A DNA stretch of 64,000 bases from CAVWXT01 sp963759115 (lineage in GTDB: Bacteria > Planctomycetota > Planctomycetia > Pirellulales > Thermoguttaceae). The stretch covers positions 186,001 through 250,000 of the forward strand of contig CAVWXT010000002.1 in assembly GCA_963759115.1 (NCBI GenBank), written 5' to 3'. Of the stretch, positions 47,246 to 57,012 are shown one piece after another. The notes beneath the pieces are model-generated. The model saw nothing but the letters and a program-made list of their open reading frames with translations. It was not told the origin of the DNA and ran no database searches. The position numbers and the translations under genes are program-made. How positions within the stretch are numbered: the first letter of the stretch is position 1; each line of letters starts with the position of its first letter.

Positions 47246-50200
47246 ACGACGTCTCTGCGTACGCCGAGTCGGTTGCCGATGCCGTCGCACGGACGGTGTG
47301 CCAGCGTTACTGCCACCCGGTGGCGACGTACCGTCTTCAGTTCGAGCCGGGCAAGTTGACCTTTCGCGATGCGGCCGCGCTGGCGTCTTACCTGGACGAA
47401 CTCGGCATCAGCCACCTCTACGCCTCGCCCTGCTTGAAGGCCCGTTCCGGAAGCGCGCACGGCTACGCGGTGGTCGATTACGGTCAACTGAATCCCGAGT
47501 TGGGGAGCGAGGACAACTACCGGGCGATGATCGAGTCCTTGCACGCCCGCGGCATGGGACAAGTTCTGGACACCGTATCCAATCACATGAGCGCCACCCC
47601 CGCCGAGAACCGGTGGTGGAACGACGTGCTGGAGAACGGTCCCTGCTCGCCCCACGCCGCCTACTTCGACATTGATTGGCGGCCCGTCAAGGAAGAACTG
47701 CGGAACAGGATTCTTCTGCCGATCCTGGGCGACCAGTACGGACAGATCCTCGAATCGGGAGAATTGAAGTTGGAGTACCGGGACGGGGCGTTTTTCATCC
47801 GCTATTTCCAGTCGCTATTGCCGCTGGATCCGCGGACCTATCGCACAATCCTGACTCTCCGGTTGGAAACGCTCAAGGACGCCGTGCCGGCCGATTCCGA
47901 GGAACTGCGCGAATTGGAGAGCATTGTCACCGCGCTGGAACACCTGCCGGAACGCACCGCGAGCGAGCCGGGCCTCGTAGCCGAACGGCAACGCGAAAAG
48001 GAGGTGATCAAGGGGCGGCTCCGCAAGCTGACCGAGCAGGCCCCCGCGATCGCCGAGTTCATTCGCCGAAACGTGGAGGAGCTTAACGGGACTCCCGCCG
48101 ATCCGCACAGCTACGATGCGTTCGACAAACTTCTGGACGCCCAAGTGTATCGGCTCTCGCACTGGAAGGCGGCCGCCGATGAGATCAACTATCGGCGTTT
48201 CTTCGACGTCAACGAGTTGGCGGCCGTCTGCACGGAAGACGCCGCGGTCTTTGCGGAGAGTCACCGCCTGGTGTTCGAGTTGATGGTCCGCGGCGACGTG
48301 GATGGGCTGCGCATCGATCACATCGACGGGCTGTACGACCCGATGGAATACCTGCGGCGTCTCCAAGGCGCTTACCTTCGGGCCCTCGGCAAGGCGCAGT
48401 ACCAGGGGATCGGCGCTTCGTCGCTCCGTGCGGCCGACGGTGATAAGGAGAGCAACGGCTTGGATGCCGCCGAGCGGCCGCCGTGGAACGACGTGGAACC
48501 GGTGTACTTGCCTAAGGTGACGGCCCTCTGTTGCAGCGACCGCACTCGGCTCCCGCTGTACGTGGTAGCGGAAAAAATCCTCGCCGCCGCCGAGGCCCTC
48601 CCCGATCAGTGGTTGTTGGCGGGCACGACGGGCTACGACTTCTTGAACTCCGTCAACGGCCTGTTTGTCGACCCGGCGGGGTCGGACGAATTGCTCAAGA
48701 TGTACGGCCGTTTCATCGACCAGCGGCCCAATTTCCGCGAAGTGACTCACCAATCGCGCCTCTTGATCCTGCGAACGGCCATGTCGAGCGACCTGCAGTT
48801 GCTGGCCCATCGGCTCAACCGCATTTCCGAGCAGCATCGGCGATCGCGCGATTTCACGCTGAATACCCTGCGGGTCGCCCTGCGCGAAATCCTCGCCTGC
48901 TTTCCCGTGTATCGCACGTACGTCCGCACGGGTTACGTAGCCGATCGCGACCGCCAGGTGATCTGCCGGGCGGTGGCGCAGGCGAAGCGCCGCAATCCCG
49001 CCACGAACGCCGCCGTCTTCGATTTCATCCGCGACGCGCTGTTGCTGGAACGCCCGCCGGAGTTGGACGAGGTCGGCCGCCGCGAGCGGGAGTTGTTCGT
49101 CGGCCGTTTCCAGCAGGTCACAAGCCCCGTGATGGCGAAGGGGATCGAAGACACGGCCTTTTACCGCTACTTCCCCCTGGCATCGTTGAACGAGGTGGGC
49201 GGCGATCCGGCCCGCGGCGTCACCTCGCTCGACGAGTTTCATCGCCATAACCTGGCACGGCAGGCGGAGTGGCCGCGGTCGCTGCTCTCGACCACCACGC
49301 ACGACACGAAGCGCAGCGAAGACGTCCGCGCACGAATCGACGTTCTTTCGGAGATTCCGCGCCTGTGGCGCAAGGCCGTGAATCGCTGGGCGCGGTTGAA
49401 CCGGCGGCACCGCCGCGAGGTGGACGGCCAGCCCGCTCCCTCCCGCAACGACGAGTACCTGTTCTACCAGACCCTCGTGGGCGTCTGGCCGCTGACGCCC
49501 CCGCACGGCAAAGACCTCGGCGAGTTGGCCGATCGCATGCGGGCGTACATGGAGAAAGCCACCCGCGAGGCCAAGGTCCACACGAGTTGGATCAATCCCG
49601 ACTCGGAGTATGACGCCGCGGTCCGCGAGTTCGTCGCGGCGGTGCTCGACGGCCGGCCCAAGAACCGGTTTCCGGCGGAATTCGGCCGTTTTCACCAGCA
49701 GATCGTGAACTGGGGCCTGTATGGCGCGCTTGGGCAACTGCTGCTGAAGCTGACCTCGCCCGGCGTGCCCGACATCTATCAAGGCCAGGAACTGTGGGAC
49801 TTCAGCCTGGTCGACCCCGACAATCGCCGGCCCGTGGATTTCAGGCGCCGCCGGGAAATGCTGGCCGAACTTCAGGCGAAGGTCGCGGACGGCGATCCGT
49901 CGTTCCTCGCGCTCGCACGCCAACTTGGTCAGGACCCGCGCCACCCGCGTCTCAAGCTGTTCCTCACCTGGCGGACCCTCCAGTTCCGTCGCCAACATGC
50001 CGATCTGTTCCGCTTCGGGGACTACATCCCTTTGGAAGCGCAAGGAGCGAGGGCGAAACACGTCTGCGCCTTCGCCCGGCGCTGGCCGAGTGGCAACGCT
50101 GGCGAGCAGGCCGTGGCACACGACGGGGTGCCCGGAAGGTCGCTGGCAGTTGTGATCGCGCCGCGATGGATCGCGCAGTTGACGCCGTTGTCGCCAGAAT

Positions 50201-50394
50201 CTCTCGCGGCGCCGCCGCCATTGGGGCGAGCCGTGTGGGAAGACACGCACCTGGGACTGGACCAGTGGGCGTTGTCGCGGCTAAAGAACGTGTTTACCGG
50301 CCAGGCCTACTCGCCCCAAGATTCCTTGCTCTGGTTGGCCGACGCGCTCTCCGATTTTCCCGTGGCCTTGCTCAGCAATGCCGGCAGCGATTAA
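47242..50394 (+). CDS. treY: Malto-oligosyltrehalose synthase
   Basis: 1050 aa, somewhat longer than many relatives. A GH13 enzyme that converts the reducing-end glucose linkage of maltodextrin to alpha,alpha-1,1. The family opening VATYRLQFEPGKLTFRDAAA is followed by LGISHLYASPCLKARSGSAH, GYAVVDYGQLNPELG, VLDTVSNHMSATPAENRWW, the catalytic strand GDVDGLRIDHIDGLYDPMEY, PLYVVAEKILAAAEALPDQW and GTTGYDFLNSVNGLFVDP. The later IEDTAFYRYFPLASLNEVGG, TTTHDTKRSEDVRARIDVL and PGVPDIYQGQELWDFSLVDP segments are complete. It overlaps treZ by 4 bp, and its TAA shares a TTAA with the stop of the convergent esterase gene. Confidence 0.93.
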   Translation: MNDVSAYAESVADAVARTVCQRYCHPVATYRLQFEPGKLTFRDAAALASYLDELGISHLYASPCLKARSGSAHGYAVVDYGQLNPELGSEDNYRAMIESLHARGMGQVLDTVSNHMSATPAENRWWNDVLENGPCSPHAAYFDIDWRPVKEELRNRILLPILGDQYGQILESGELKLEYRDGAFFIRYFQSLLPLDPRTYRTILTLRLETLKDAVPADSEELRELESIVTALEHLPERTASEPGLVAERQREKEVIKGRLRKLTEQAPAIAEFIRRNVEELNGTPADPHSYDAFDKLLDAQVYRLSHWKAAADEINYRRFFDVNELAAVCTEDAAVFAESHRLVFELMVRGDVDGLRIDHIDGLYDPMEYLRRLQGAYLRALGKAQYQGIGASSLRAADGDKESNGLDAAERPPWNDVEPVYLPKVTALCCSDRTRLPLYVVAEKILAAAEALPDQWLLAGTTGYDFLNSVNGLFVDPAGSDELLKMYGRFIDQRPNFREVTHQSRLLILRTAMSSDLQLLAHRLNRISEQHRRSRDFTLNTLRVALREILACFPVYRTYVRTGYVADRDRQVICRAVAQAKRRNPATNAAVFDFIRDALLLERPPELDEVGRRERELFVGRFQQVTSPVMAKGIEDTAFYRYFPLASLNEVGGDPARGVTSLDEFHRHNLARQAEWPRSLLSTTTHDTKRSEDVRARIDVLSEIPRLWRKAVNRWARLNRRHRREVDGQPAPSRNDEYLFYQTLVGVWPLTPPHGKDLGELADRMRAYMEKATREAKVHTSWINPDSEYDAAVREFVAAVLDGRPKNRFPAEFGRFHQQIVNWGLYGALGQLLLKLTSPGVPDIYQGQELWDFSLVDPDNRRPVDFRRRREMLAELQAKVADGDPSFLALARQLGQDPRHPRLKLFLTWRTLQFRRQHADLFRFGDYIPLEAQGARAKHVCAFARRWPSGNAGEQAVAHDGVPGRSLAVVIAPRWIAQLTPLSPESLAAPPPLGRAVWEDTHLGLDQWALSRLKNVFTGQAYSPQDSLLWLADALSDFPVALLSNAGSD

Positions 50395-51350
50395 CGGGTG
50401 TGGCTCTCGATGAACTCGGCCGCCAGCCGGGCATACTCGGCCAGCTTGTCCGGTGTCGCGCCGGATAGCCCGTGCCCGGCCCCCGCGACCGTAATGAGCT
50501 CGTGCTTGACGCCCACCTCGGCCAGCGTGGCGTCCATGTTCTTCGATTCGGCGTAGGGCACGTCGGTGTCGTCGGTCCCGTGGATCAAGAACGTCGGCGG
50601 ATACTTCGCCGTGACGTTGCGAATCGGGCAATAGGCGTCGAACCACTTCGGCTCGGCCTGCGGATCGTGTCCCGACACTTCCTTTGGCCAGAGGCCGTTC
50701 TGACGGCAGTACAGATAGAATCGTCGCCGCTGGTTCGCGGGAGGAAGTTCCGCAAGAACCGCGCTGCCGACGCTCTGATACGCCTCTTCCTTCGGCACCA
50801 AGGGCTGGCGGCGGTAGAACTCGTCGGGCTGCGAGTACCAAGGGCCGGTAATGTCGCCGTAGCCGAAGTACGAAACGAGCGCCCGCGGGCGGGGCTCCAA
50901 GCAGAAACCCGTCATCAACGTCAGATAGCCCCCGGCCGACCCGCCGGCGGTTGCCATCCGCTCAGGATCGATGCCGAACCGTTGGCTGCCCTCCCGGCGG
51001 AGCCACCGCCAGGCATCCTGCACGTCCTCGATGATGCCCGGCAGCTTCGTCTCGGGCGCGAGGCGGTAGTCGATCGACGCAACGACGAACCCACGTTTGC
51101 CCAATTCGGCCAGGAGGCGGGCGTCGGGCGGCTTTCGCGAGCCCATAATGAGGGCGCCGCCGTGGATCCACATCACTGCCGGCTTGCGGGCGCCGGGCGC
51201 CGCATGAAACACGTCGGCCTTGATCTCGCAGCCGTCCACGGTTTTGTACGTGTAGGTTTCGGCGGCGGCGCTTTGGGCGAAGACAGAGCGCGGAAGCACC
51301 GCGGCGATCGCCCCGCCCGCCACGAGTCTTAGGAATTCATGTCTGTTCAT
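50391..51350 (-). CDS. Secreted alpha/beta-hydrolase (carboxylesterase)
   Basis: 319 aa. It has a Tat-like or Sec signal (MNRHEFLRLVAGGAIAAVLP, cleavage after VFA). Esterase features: oxyanion motif MWIHGGALIMGS, nucleophile elbow ATAGGSAGGYLTL, acid strand FLIHGTDDTDVPYAESK and histidine GAGHGLSGATPDK. IDYRLAPETKLPGIIEDVQD is typical of the hormone-sensitive-lipase/BD-FAE group, which removes ester groups from polysaccharides. A polysaccharide acetyl- or feruloyl-esterase role is plausible given the neighbouring carbohydrate-active genes but is not shown. Both stop codons lie in the TTAA shared with treY. Confidence 0.85.
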   Translation of the reverse strand: MNRHEFLRLVAGGAIAAVLPRSVFAQSAAAETYTYKTVDGCEIKADVFHAAPGARKPAVMWIHGGALIMGSRKPPDARLLAELGKRGFVVASIDYRLAPETKLPGIIEDVQDAWRWLRREGSQRFGIDPERMATAGGSAGGYLTLMTGFCLEPRPRALVSYFGYGDITGPWYSQPDEFYRRQPLVPKEEAYQSVGSAVLAELPPANQRRRFYLYCRQNGLWPKEVSGHDPQAEPKWFDAYCPIRNVTAKYPPTFLIHGTDDTDVPYAESKNMDATLAEVGVKHELITVAGAGHGLSGATPDKLAEYARLAAEFIESHTR

Positions 51351-51647
51351 GGGATTTGCGTGACGCGTCTCTGCGGTTTCGACCCGGCGAGCAACTGCCA
51401 GGTGATGCTATCCGAGTCGTTTGCGCCTGTCAAGCAAGCAACTGGGGGCTGCTATGGGGTCGAACCAGCGAGCAGGTTTGCCAGTAATCTCGCGATTTCC
51501 CGGCCGCCGGGTGCTTGCCTTTCTCGCCGGGGCAATCCATAATCTCGCTTGTCCCCGTGCCGTTTGATTGGGTTCTCCGGCATGTGCTGGAGATTGAACG
51601 GCTGGGGAATGTCAATGTCGTCTGGACGCGAAAGAAAGGTCAGAACC

Positions 51648-52304
51648 ATGAGAAACCTAATGTTGCCGGCTGCCATCCTGTCAGTGTTCGTCGTGAGCAG
51701 CCTGTTGATGGCCCAGGAGGCCGCCAAGAAGGACGCGGCGTCCAAGACCGTCGACAAGGACGTCAAGAAGGTGGAGAAGATCGTCAAGGACATCGTGTTC
51801 GACGGCGACGAGAAGGGCGAGAACGCCAAGGGCTGGGGTGTGCCCGAGGGCAAGTCCACGGTCAAGACCCAGGATAAAGAAGTCCGCACCAAGGGCAAGA
51901 AGACCATGGAGTTCCACGCGGAAGGCACCGAGTGGCTGGGCTGCGGCTGGAACTGGTTCGGCTGGAATCCGCAGGACGGCGGCACCGACATTTCCAAGCA
52001 AAAGAACCTCAGCTTTTGGGCGAAAGTGACCGGCGACAAGAAGCCCGCCGAGCTTTCGGTAGGACTGGGCTCCAGCGACAACAAGGCGACCGAGACCATC
52101 GAGATGTCGACGTACTGTCCCGACCTGATGGACGGCAAGTGGCACGAGGTCGTGGTCCCGATCAAGGACCTGGACACCAACAAGGAACTGAACAAGGCCA
52201 AGGTGTGGGACATCCGCTTCGGCAACTGGTCCCAGGAGGATCGCAACTTCAGCCTGTTCGTCGACGAGATCGGCTTTGACAGCCGGCCCGAGAAGAAGAA
52301 ATGA
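51648..52304 (+). CDS. Secreted CBM-like beta-sandwich protein
   Basis: 218 aa from MRNLMLPAAILSVFVVSS, preceded by AAAGGT. The signal peptide ends near LLMAQ. A lysine-rich segment (AAKKDAASKTVDKDVKKVEK) is followed by a beta-sandwich: FDGDEKGENAKGWGVPEGKS, WLGCGWNWFGWNPQDGGTDI, LSFWAKVTGDKKPAELSVGL and KWHEVVVPIKDLDTNKELNK. This ends in FSLFVDEIGFDS, the typical last strand of CBM11/CIA30-like galactose-binding folds. It is likely a carbohydrate-binding exported protein, with no catalytic domain. It precedes the beta-helix lyase-like gene by about 120 bp, separated by a hairpin repeat. Confidence 0.72.
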   Translation: MRNLMLPAAILSVFVVSSLLMAQEAAKKDAASKTVDKDVKKVEKIVKDIVFDGDEKGENAKGWGVPEGKSTVKTQDKEVRTKGKKTMEFHAEGTEWLGCGWNWFGWNPQDGGTDISKQKNLSFWAKVTGDKKPAELSVGLGSSDNKATETIEMSTYCPDLMDGKWHEVVVPIKDLDTNKELNKAKVWDIRFGNWSQEDRNFSLFVDEIGFDSRPEKKK

Positions 52305-52318
52305 CGGTAACCGTTCAC

Positions 52319-52403
52319 AGGGGACTGTCCCAATTTTCGCGGCGAGGAGAACGTTGCGACGTGAATAGGCTTGACCGCCGCGAAAATGGGACTGTCCCCC
52401 TTG
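52319..52403. repeat. GGGGAC-type hairpin repeat between the CBM-like and beta-helix genes
   Basis: GGGGACTGTCCCAATTTTCG, then CGGCG (52320-52344) pair with CGCCGCGAAAATGGGACTGT, CCCC (52376-52399) with one unpaired base. It also carries an in-frame leader that could extend the next gene upstream. Confidence 0.82.
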
Positions 52404-52427
52404 TGCCGCACAGGAAAGGGAGAACTC

Positions 52428-53579
52428 ATGGATCCTATGGTAACCCGGAGAGGATTCTTGGCGTCAACGACCCAGGCGGCCGCAGCCGCGATGTTGGTTC
52501 CCGCCGTCATCGACGTCCGCGACTATAAAGCGGCCGGCGACGGCAAGACCGACGACACGGCCGCCATCCAGAAGGCCCTCGATAAGGCGGCCGAGACCAA
52601 AGCGACCGTCCACATTCCGGACGGCGTCTTTTGCTGCTCGACCCTGAAGATGCCGCCCAACGTGGGCCTCTCGGGCAACCCGACCTGGGACTACCGCACC
52701 AACGCCGGATCGGTCTTGCGGCTGGTCGACAAATCGGCCGCCTGCCTGTTGGACATCACCGGCGCCTTCGGCGTCCGCATCGCGGGGTTGTGTCTGGAAG
52801 GCGCCCGACTGGGCGAGGGGATTCACGGCGTCTTCCTGAACAAAGCGGGCTACGGCAAGCGCGAGGACACGATCTTTATCGATCACTGCCGCATCAACAA
52901 CTTCACCGGCGACGGCGTCCATCTCGCCCGCATCTGGGTTTTCACCATCCGGCACAGCATGATCGGCCACAACCAAGGGAACGGCCTGTGGTATCGCGGC
53001 TGGGACGGCTTCGTGATGGACAACTGGTTCTCGGGCAATGGCGGGGCCGGCATCGGCGCCTACGAGGAGAATGCCTCGTGTACGTTCACGTCGAACCGCA
53101 TCGAATGGAACCGCCGCGGCGGCCTGATCTTCCGCGGCGGCAACCAGTACAACATCACCGGGAACTACTTCGATCGCTCGGGCGGGCCGGCCATTTCGCT
53201 GCTGCCGCGGGCCAAGAACCCGTGCCAGGTAATCACCCTGACGGGCAATTGCATCTGGCGGAGCGGCGCGCCCAACTGGAAGACGATCACCGATCCCTAT
53301 CAGAGCACGCACATCCGCTTCGAGGGCGTGCGCGGCGTCACCTTCGTCGGCAACACCATGAACGCCGGCCGCGACGACAACGGCAAGGGCACGTACTCGC
53401 CGGACTACGCTATGGTGTTGAAAGACTGTGCCCACACCGTGATCTCGAACAACACGATGTTCGAGGCGGCGCTGAAGGAACTGATCTGCGACCTCGGCGG
53501 CCACGGCGAGGGTTTCGTGCAGAAGGACAACGTGGGATCGCTCCGGCAAGTGCCGCCGCCGGCACAGCCGGCATCCTAG
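52428..53579 (+). CDS. Tat-exported beta-helix (pectate-lyase-3/GH28-like) protein
   Basis: 383 aa. The twin-arginine signal TRRGFLASTTQAAAAA follows the chosen start MDPMVTRRGF, with GGGAGA just upstream; a longer frame upstream is only translated repeat. The mature protein opens with the pectate-lyase-3 signature DVRDYKAAGDGKTDDTAAIQ, then KALDKAAETKATVHIPDGVF. Right-handed helix coils follow (IFIDHCRINNFTGDGVHLAR, NGLWYRGWDGFVMDNWFSGN, ASCTFTSNRIEWNRRGGLIF, YNITGNYFDRSGGPAISLLP, VTFVGNTMNAGRDDNGKG). It is probably a polysaccharide lyase or hydrolase. No active-site residues can be assigned with confidence. Confidence 0.83.
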   Translation: MDPMVTRRGFLASTTQAAAAAMLVPAVIDVRDYKAAGDGKTDDTAAIQKALDKAAETKATVHIPDGVFCCSTLKMPPNVGLSGNPTWDYRTNAGSVLRLVDKSAACLLDITGAFGVRIAGLCLEGARLGEGIHGVFLNKAGYGKREDTIFIDHCRINNFTGDGVHLARIWVFTIRHSMIGHNQGNGLWYRGWDGFVMDNWFSGNGGAGIGAYEENASCTFTSNRIEWNRRGGLIFRGGNQYNITGNYFDRSGGPAISLLPRAKNPCQVITLTGNCIWRSGAPNWKTITDPYQSTHIRFEGVRGVTFVGNTMNAGRDDNGKGTYSPDYAMVLKDCAHTVISNNTMFEAALKELICDLGGHGEGFVQKDNVGSLRQVPPPAQPAS

Positions 53580-53622
53580 TCGCCGACACGTGCCGAGCCC
53601 GTGAGTCTCTGCCGGAGAGCAA

Positions 53623-53697
53623 CTGTAGGAGGCGACTCCAGTCGCCGATTGTGCGGTCAAACATCGCAACTTCGGCGACGGGAGTCGCCTCCCACAG
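53623..53697. repeat. GGCGACTCC-type hairpin repeat
   Basis: CTGTAGGAGGCGACTCCAGT then CGCCGA pair with CGGCGACGGGAGTCGCCTCC then CACAG, with a few mismatches. It lies between convergent genes. Same family as 56780-56848; a half-copy (GCAGGAGGCGACTGCCGTCG) follows glnE at about 37068. Confidence 0.85.
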
Positions 53698-53727
53698 GAA
53701 CCCTTGCACGCGAAGTGTGCCTGCTGC

Positions 53728-56405
53728 CTACGGCTGAGGCGCCTCGGGCTGCACGCGAGTCCTCCGCCCGCCGGGAAAGCCCCGTTGTTGCGGAGAAGTT
53801 TGGTTGCCCTGGTCCTGCGAGGAGGGCCCGGACTGCCGGCCCGGCGATTGAGAGGCCGCCGGCGCACCCGCCTCGCCCGTTGTCCGGTTCAAGCCGTTGA
53901 CCTGCACCGTCTTTCCGCCGATCGCCTCGATGGCCCGCCCCACCGCCGCGAGGCTCGTACCGTGCATCGCCACCACCACCGTCTGGTCGTGGCGAGTGGC
54001 GGCCGCCGTGTCCAGTTGGCCGACCAGTTGCCGAACCTCCTCGAACAACGAGTCCGGCGCGCCGACAATCACCGCATTGGAGCGGGTGTCGACTCCGAGT
54101 GAAAGCTTGACCACGTCATCCCGCCCGCGCTGCCCGTTGCCTTGCTGCTGTTGCCCTCGCATGTTCCGCACGAACATCGCCGCCATCGGCCCGCCCGGCA
54201 TCATCGGCTGGTTCGCATCGGGGCTCTCGAGGAGCCGGTCGACGTACACCTGCCGGAGGATCTCGGCGATTTCGCTCGCCCGCGTGTGCAGCACGGGGAT
54301 CATCCGCGGCTTCGACGCCAGGGCGATCGGACTTTCCGGCACGTCGAGCACCTTCAGCAACCGATTGATGGAGTCCAGGTCGGCGCGGTTTGCCTGGACG
54401 AACAGGGCGTTGAGCCGCTTGTCGGACGTGATTTTGATCGGACCGGTGGCTAGTGCGCTTTGCCCGATCGTGGAGTTGCCCACGGCGCCTCCCGAAAAGG
54501 CCTGGCTACCGGTGGGCGATCCTTGCGAACCCGACGTCCCGCCGTTGGCGCCGGCGAAATCCCGGCGGCCAGCCCCGCGACGTCCGGCGGCGCCGTCACC
54601 ACTCGATTCGTTGCCGGCATACGATTGGGCCGAGAAGCCATTGGCTGCGGGTCGCTCTGGAGCCGTCGTCCCGCCGCCCATGATCTGGTCGAGCATCTGG
54701 GCGACGGTTGCGGCCTGCGCGTGCTTGATAAAGAAGACGGCAATCTCCCGGCCCGCCGTCGCACTCTCGGCCATCGCGTTGAGCAACTGCGCGAACTCAT
54801 CGAGGGCCTCCTCGTCTTCCGAGATGATCGTCATCCCGTCCCGTCCGGCCACGACCGAGATCGGCGCTGCCGTCTTGGCGGGCAGTGGCGCTTTCGCATC
54901 CGATTTCTTCGCAACGTATACGATTCGGGCGCCGTGGAGCAATTGCGTCGAACGCTCGTCGTCGGCCGCCGGCTTGATCGGCTCCAAAGCGGCCGGCTTG
55001 TCGGGCGCCGCGGGCTTCTCCTCGGGCGCCGAGATTCTCTCGGCCGCTTCGGCGGGGGACTTTGCGCCAGCCGGCGATCGGGCGACATCGGCGGCTGGTC
55101 GGGTTCTCTGGCATTGCCGCTCGGACCGTTGGAAATCAAGGGCGGCGGAGCGACAATGCGGAGATCGTTCCCCCGCAGGGTCGGCCAGATCGCCCGGATT
55201 CGCTCCAAGGCCGGGCCGGCCGCGGACGCGTTCATCGTCAGGGTACGCACGGGGCCGCCTTGGGTCGAGCCGCTGGCGAAGAAGGATTTCTCGCCCAGTT
55301 TCTCCAGTAGCTCGCGAATCTGGGCAATCTGCAGGTCGGTGCCGCGGATCATCAGTTGCCGCGTGGCGGGGTCGGCGTCCACTTGAGGTCCCGCGGCCGC
55401 CCCCTTGCTGGCATCGCCCACGCCGAACAGCTTGTTGATTGCGAGGACGGCCGTCTGCGGATCGACGCGGACGAGGCGGATCACTTCAACGCGCTGTCCG
55501 TTTTCCTGCAATTGACGGAGCGTGATGGCGATCGTGGTGTGTTGCGCGGGACGAGCCAAGGCGATCAGGCAGTTCGTCCTGGAATCGACCGTGAGATGCA
55601 CGTCCGGTTGACCGGCGAAGAGCATTTGGATCGCGGCCAGCAGCGACTGCGGATCGGAACCCGCGATGGGGTACATCTTCAATTGGGGCGCGCCGCCCGT
55701 CGATGTCCCCGTGGGCGGTTCGATTCGTTCGAGCACCTGCTGGACCACCCGCAGTCGTCCGGCCGTGCCCGTGACCAAGACCTGGCGGGACTTGATCAGC
55801 GGCACTACGGAGCCTTGGGGTCCGAGCAGCTTCTGGATTTCCGTCTGAGCCTCTACTGGTGTGAGTAGTTCCAGGTTGAACAGGACGCGGACCAACTCGT
55901 ACTCGCCTTTCTTGGGGAGATCTTCGAGCGGCACGGTAGGAACCAGATTGTCCGGGATGGGATCTTCCAGGTTGACGACCATCAGCATCCGGCCGTGGCG
56001 AATGAGCGTGTAGCCCTTTGTCGATAACACGCCGTTCAATACGTCGATGGCCTCCGCCGGCGTGTACTCGCGATCATCGCTGTAATTGAAGGTGCCTTGC
56101 GGGAGCGGATCCGCTACCAGAGATAGGTCCGCTTTTCGGGCGAACCAATCGAGCACGTCTCTCCACGGTTGATAACGAAACTGAAAGCGAATCTTCGGCT
56201 CGCGGGACGGAACCGGCTGGGTCGCCGAAGCGGCTGCCGGCCCCTCCGTTGCCTTGGCGTCGAGCTTCTCGGCCGCTTGGTTGTCGGGCGCTTCGGCCGC
56301 CGGCGCCGGCTCGTCTGGCCAGGCCGTGCCGCCAAGCGACAGCCATACGACCGCGGCGAACGCAATGGCCATGCGGTCGAGATTGAGGCACGGAAGACTT
56401 CGCAT
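53728..56405 (-). CDS. Exported Secretin_N (NolW-like) repeat protein without channel domain; one frameshift
   Basis: About 892 aa. The start MRSLPCLNLDRMAIAFAAVV has a GGAGGTG site; the signal peptide ends near AWP. A STN/N0-like domain (KIRFQFRYQPWRDVLDWFAR, YTPAEAIDVLNGVLSTKGYT) is followed by several Secretin_N units: LFNLELLTPVEAQTEIQKLL, KMYPIAGSDPQSLLAAIQML, IAVFFIKHAQAATVAQMLDQ, LNALFVQANRADLDSINRLL and IPVLHTRASEIAEILRQVYV. It ends with Gln/Gly/Pro-rich sequence and no beta-barrel secretin domain, so it cannot itself be an outer-membrane pore. One lost base near 55075 shifts the frame. The usual partners of type II or IV pili are not in the window. Probably a periplasmic structural protein. 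Confidence 0.8.
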
Positions 56406-56753
56406 CGTCACACCTCCGAAAGGGCGGTGAAATAGGCGGGACGCCAGGCATAGGGCCGGCGGGTTACAGGGCACGGCCGGCGGAACCTGGCGACAGACCC
56501 CGACCGCGGCACGCACTACGAGGAAACGCCGTCCCCGCTCCGAGAGCCGTCACGACAGCGGCTCGGAGTCTTGCGGCGATGGCGTACCCGACAAGCCCCC
56601 CGGCAAGCGGCGCACGGCCCTTCGGCCCGCCTCCCCAGCGGTCGTTCTCTCTATCCAGTATTTAACCCCAGAACCCTCCCAGGGTATCGCGGGCCGAGAA
56701 AAATCCGTGCCGCCGCACAATTTCCCATGGCGGCTTGCGGAGATGGGGCACCG
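56406..56753. other. Intergenic region without a supported gene
   Basis: This stretch precedes the Secretin_N gene on the minus strand and probably holds its promoter. I see no coding frame on either strand that I can support. Confidence 0.5.
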
Positions 56754-56867
56754 CCGATCAGTTTTTCCAAATAGGACTTGTAGGAGGCGACTCCAGTCGC
56801 CGATTTGCGGCCGTTCTCGGGCAATCGGCGACTGGAGTCGCCTCCCACAGTGAAAAACTGATTGGCC
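56754..56867. repeat. Nested GGCGACTCC-type hairpin repeat
   Basis: Inner arms of 26 bp (GTAGGAGGCGACTCCAGTCG at 56780, its complement ending at 56848) have one mismatch. An outer pair, GATCAGTTTTTC (from 56756) with GAAAAACTGATTGG (to 56865), encloses them. Confidence 0.85.
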
Positions 56868-57012
56868 CTGGGGGATGCGTCGGGAGCGTAGACTGGCGGG
56901 CAGCCGAGTGCTAAAATCGCGGCGCTGGCATTTGGCGGCCGGCTTGATTCCGGCCCGGACGCCGCGGAGTTGTTTCTTTCCCCATTCCTGTCCCCGGTTA
57001 GGAGATGCACCA

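Noticed and set aside
44975..47290. A 771-aa minus-strand frame across treZ
   Set aside because: An antisense shadow of treZ. It runs through the hairpin repeat and has arginine-rich, domain-free sequence.
47815..50250. An 811-aa open frame on the minus strand across treY
   Set aside because: It mirrors the codon structure of treY, has no recognisable domain or ribosome-binding site, and such antisense frames are expected at this GC content.
51440..51500. tRNA-like stretch (GGGGTCGAACCAGCGAG)
   Set aside because: No acceptor stem or anticodon arm can be folded around it; it lies in an ordinary intergenic region.
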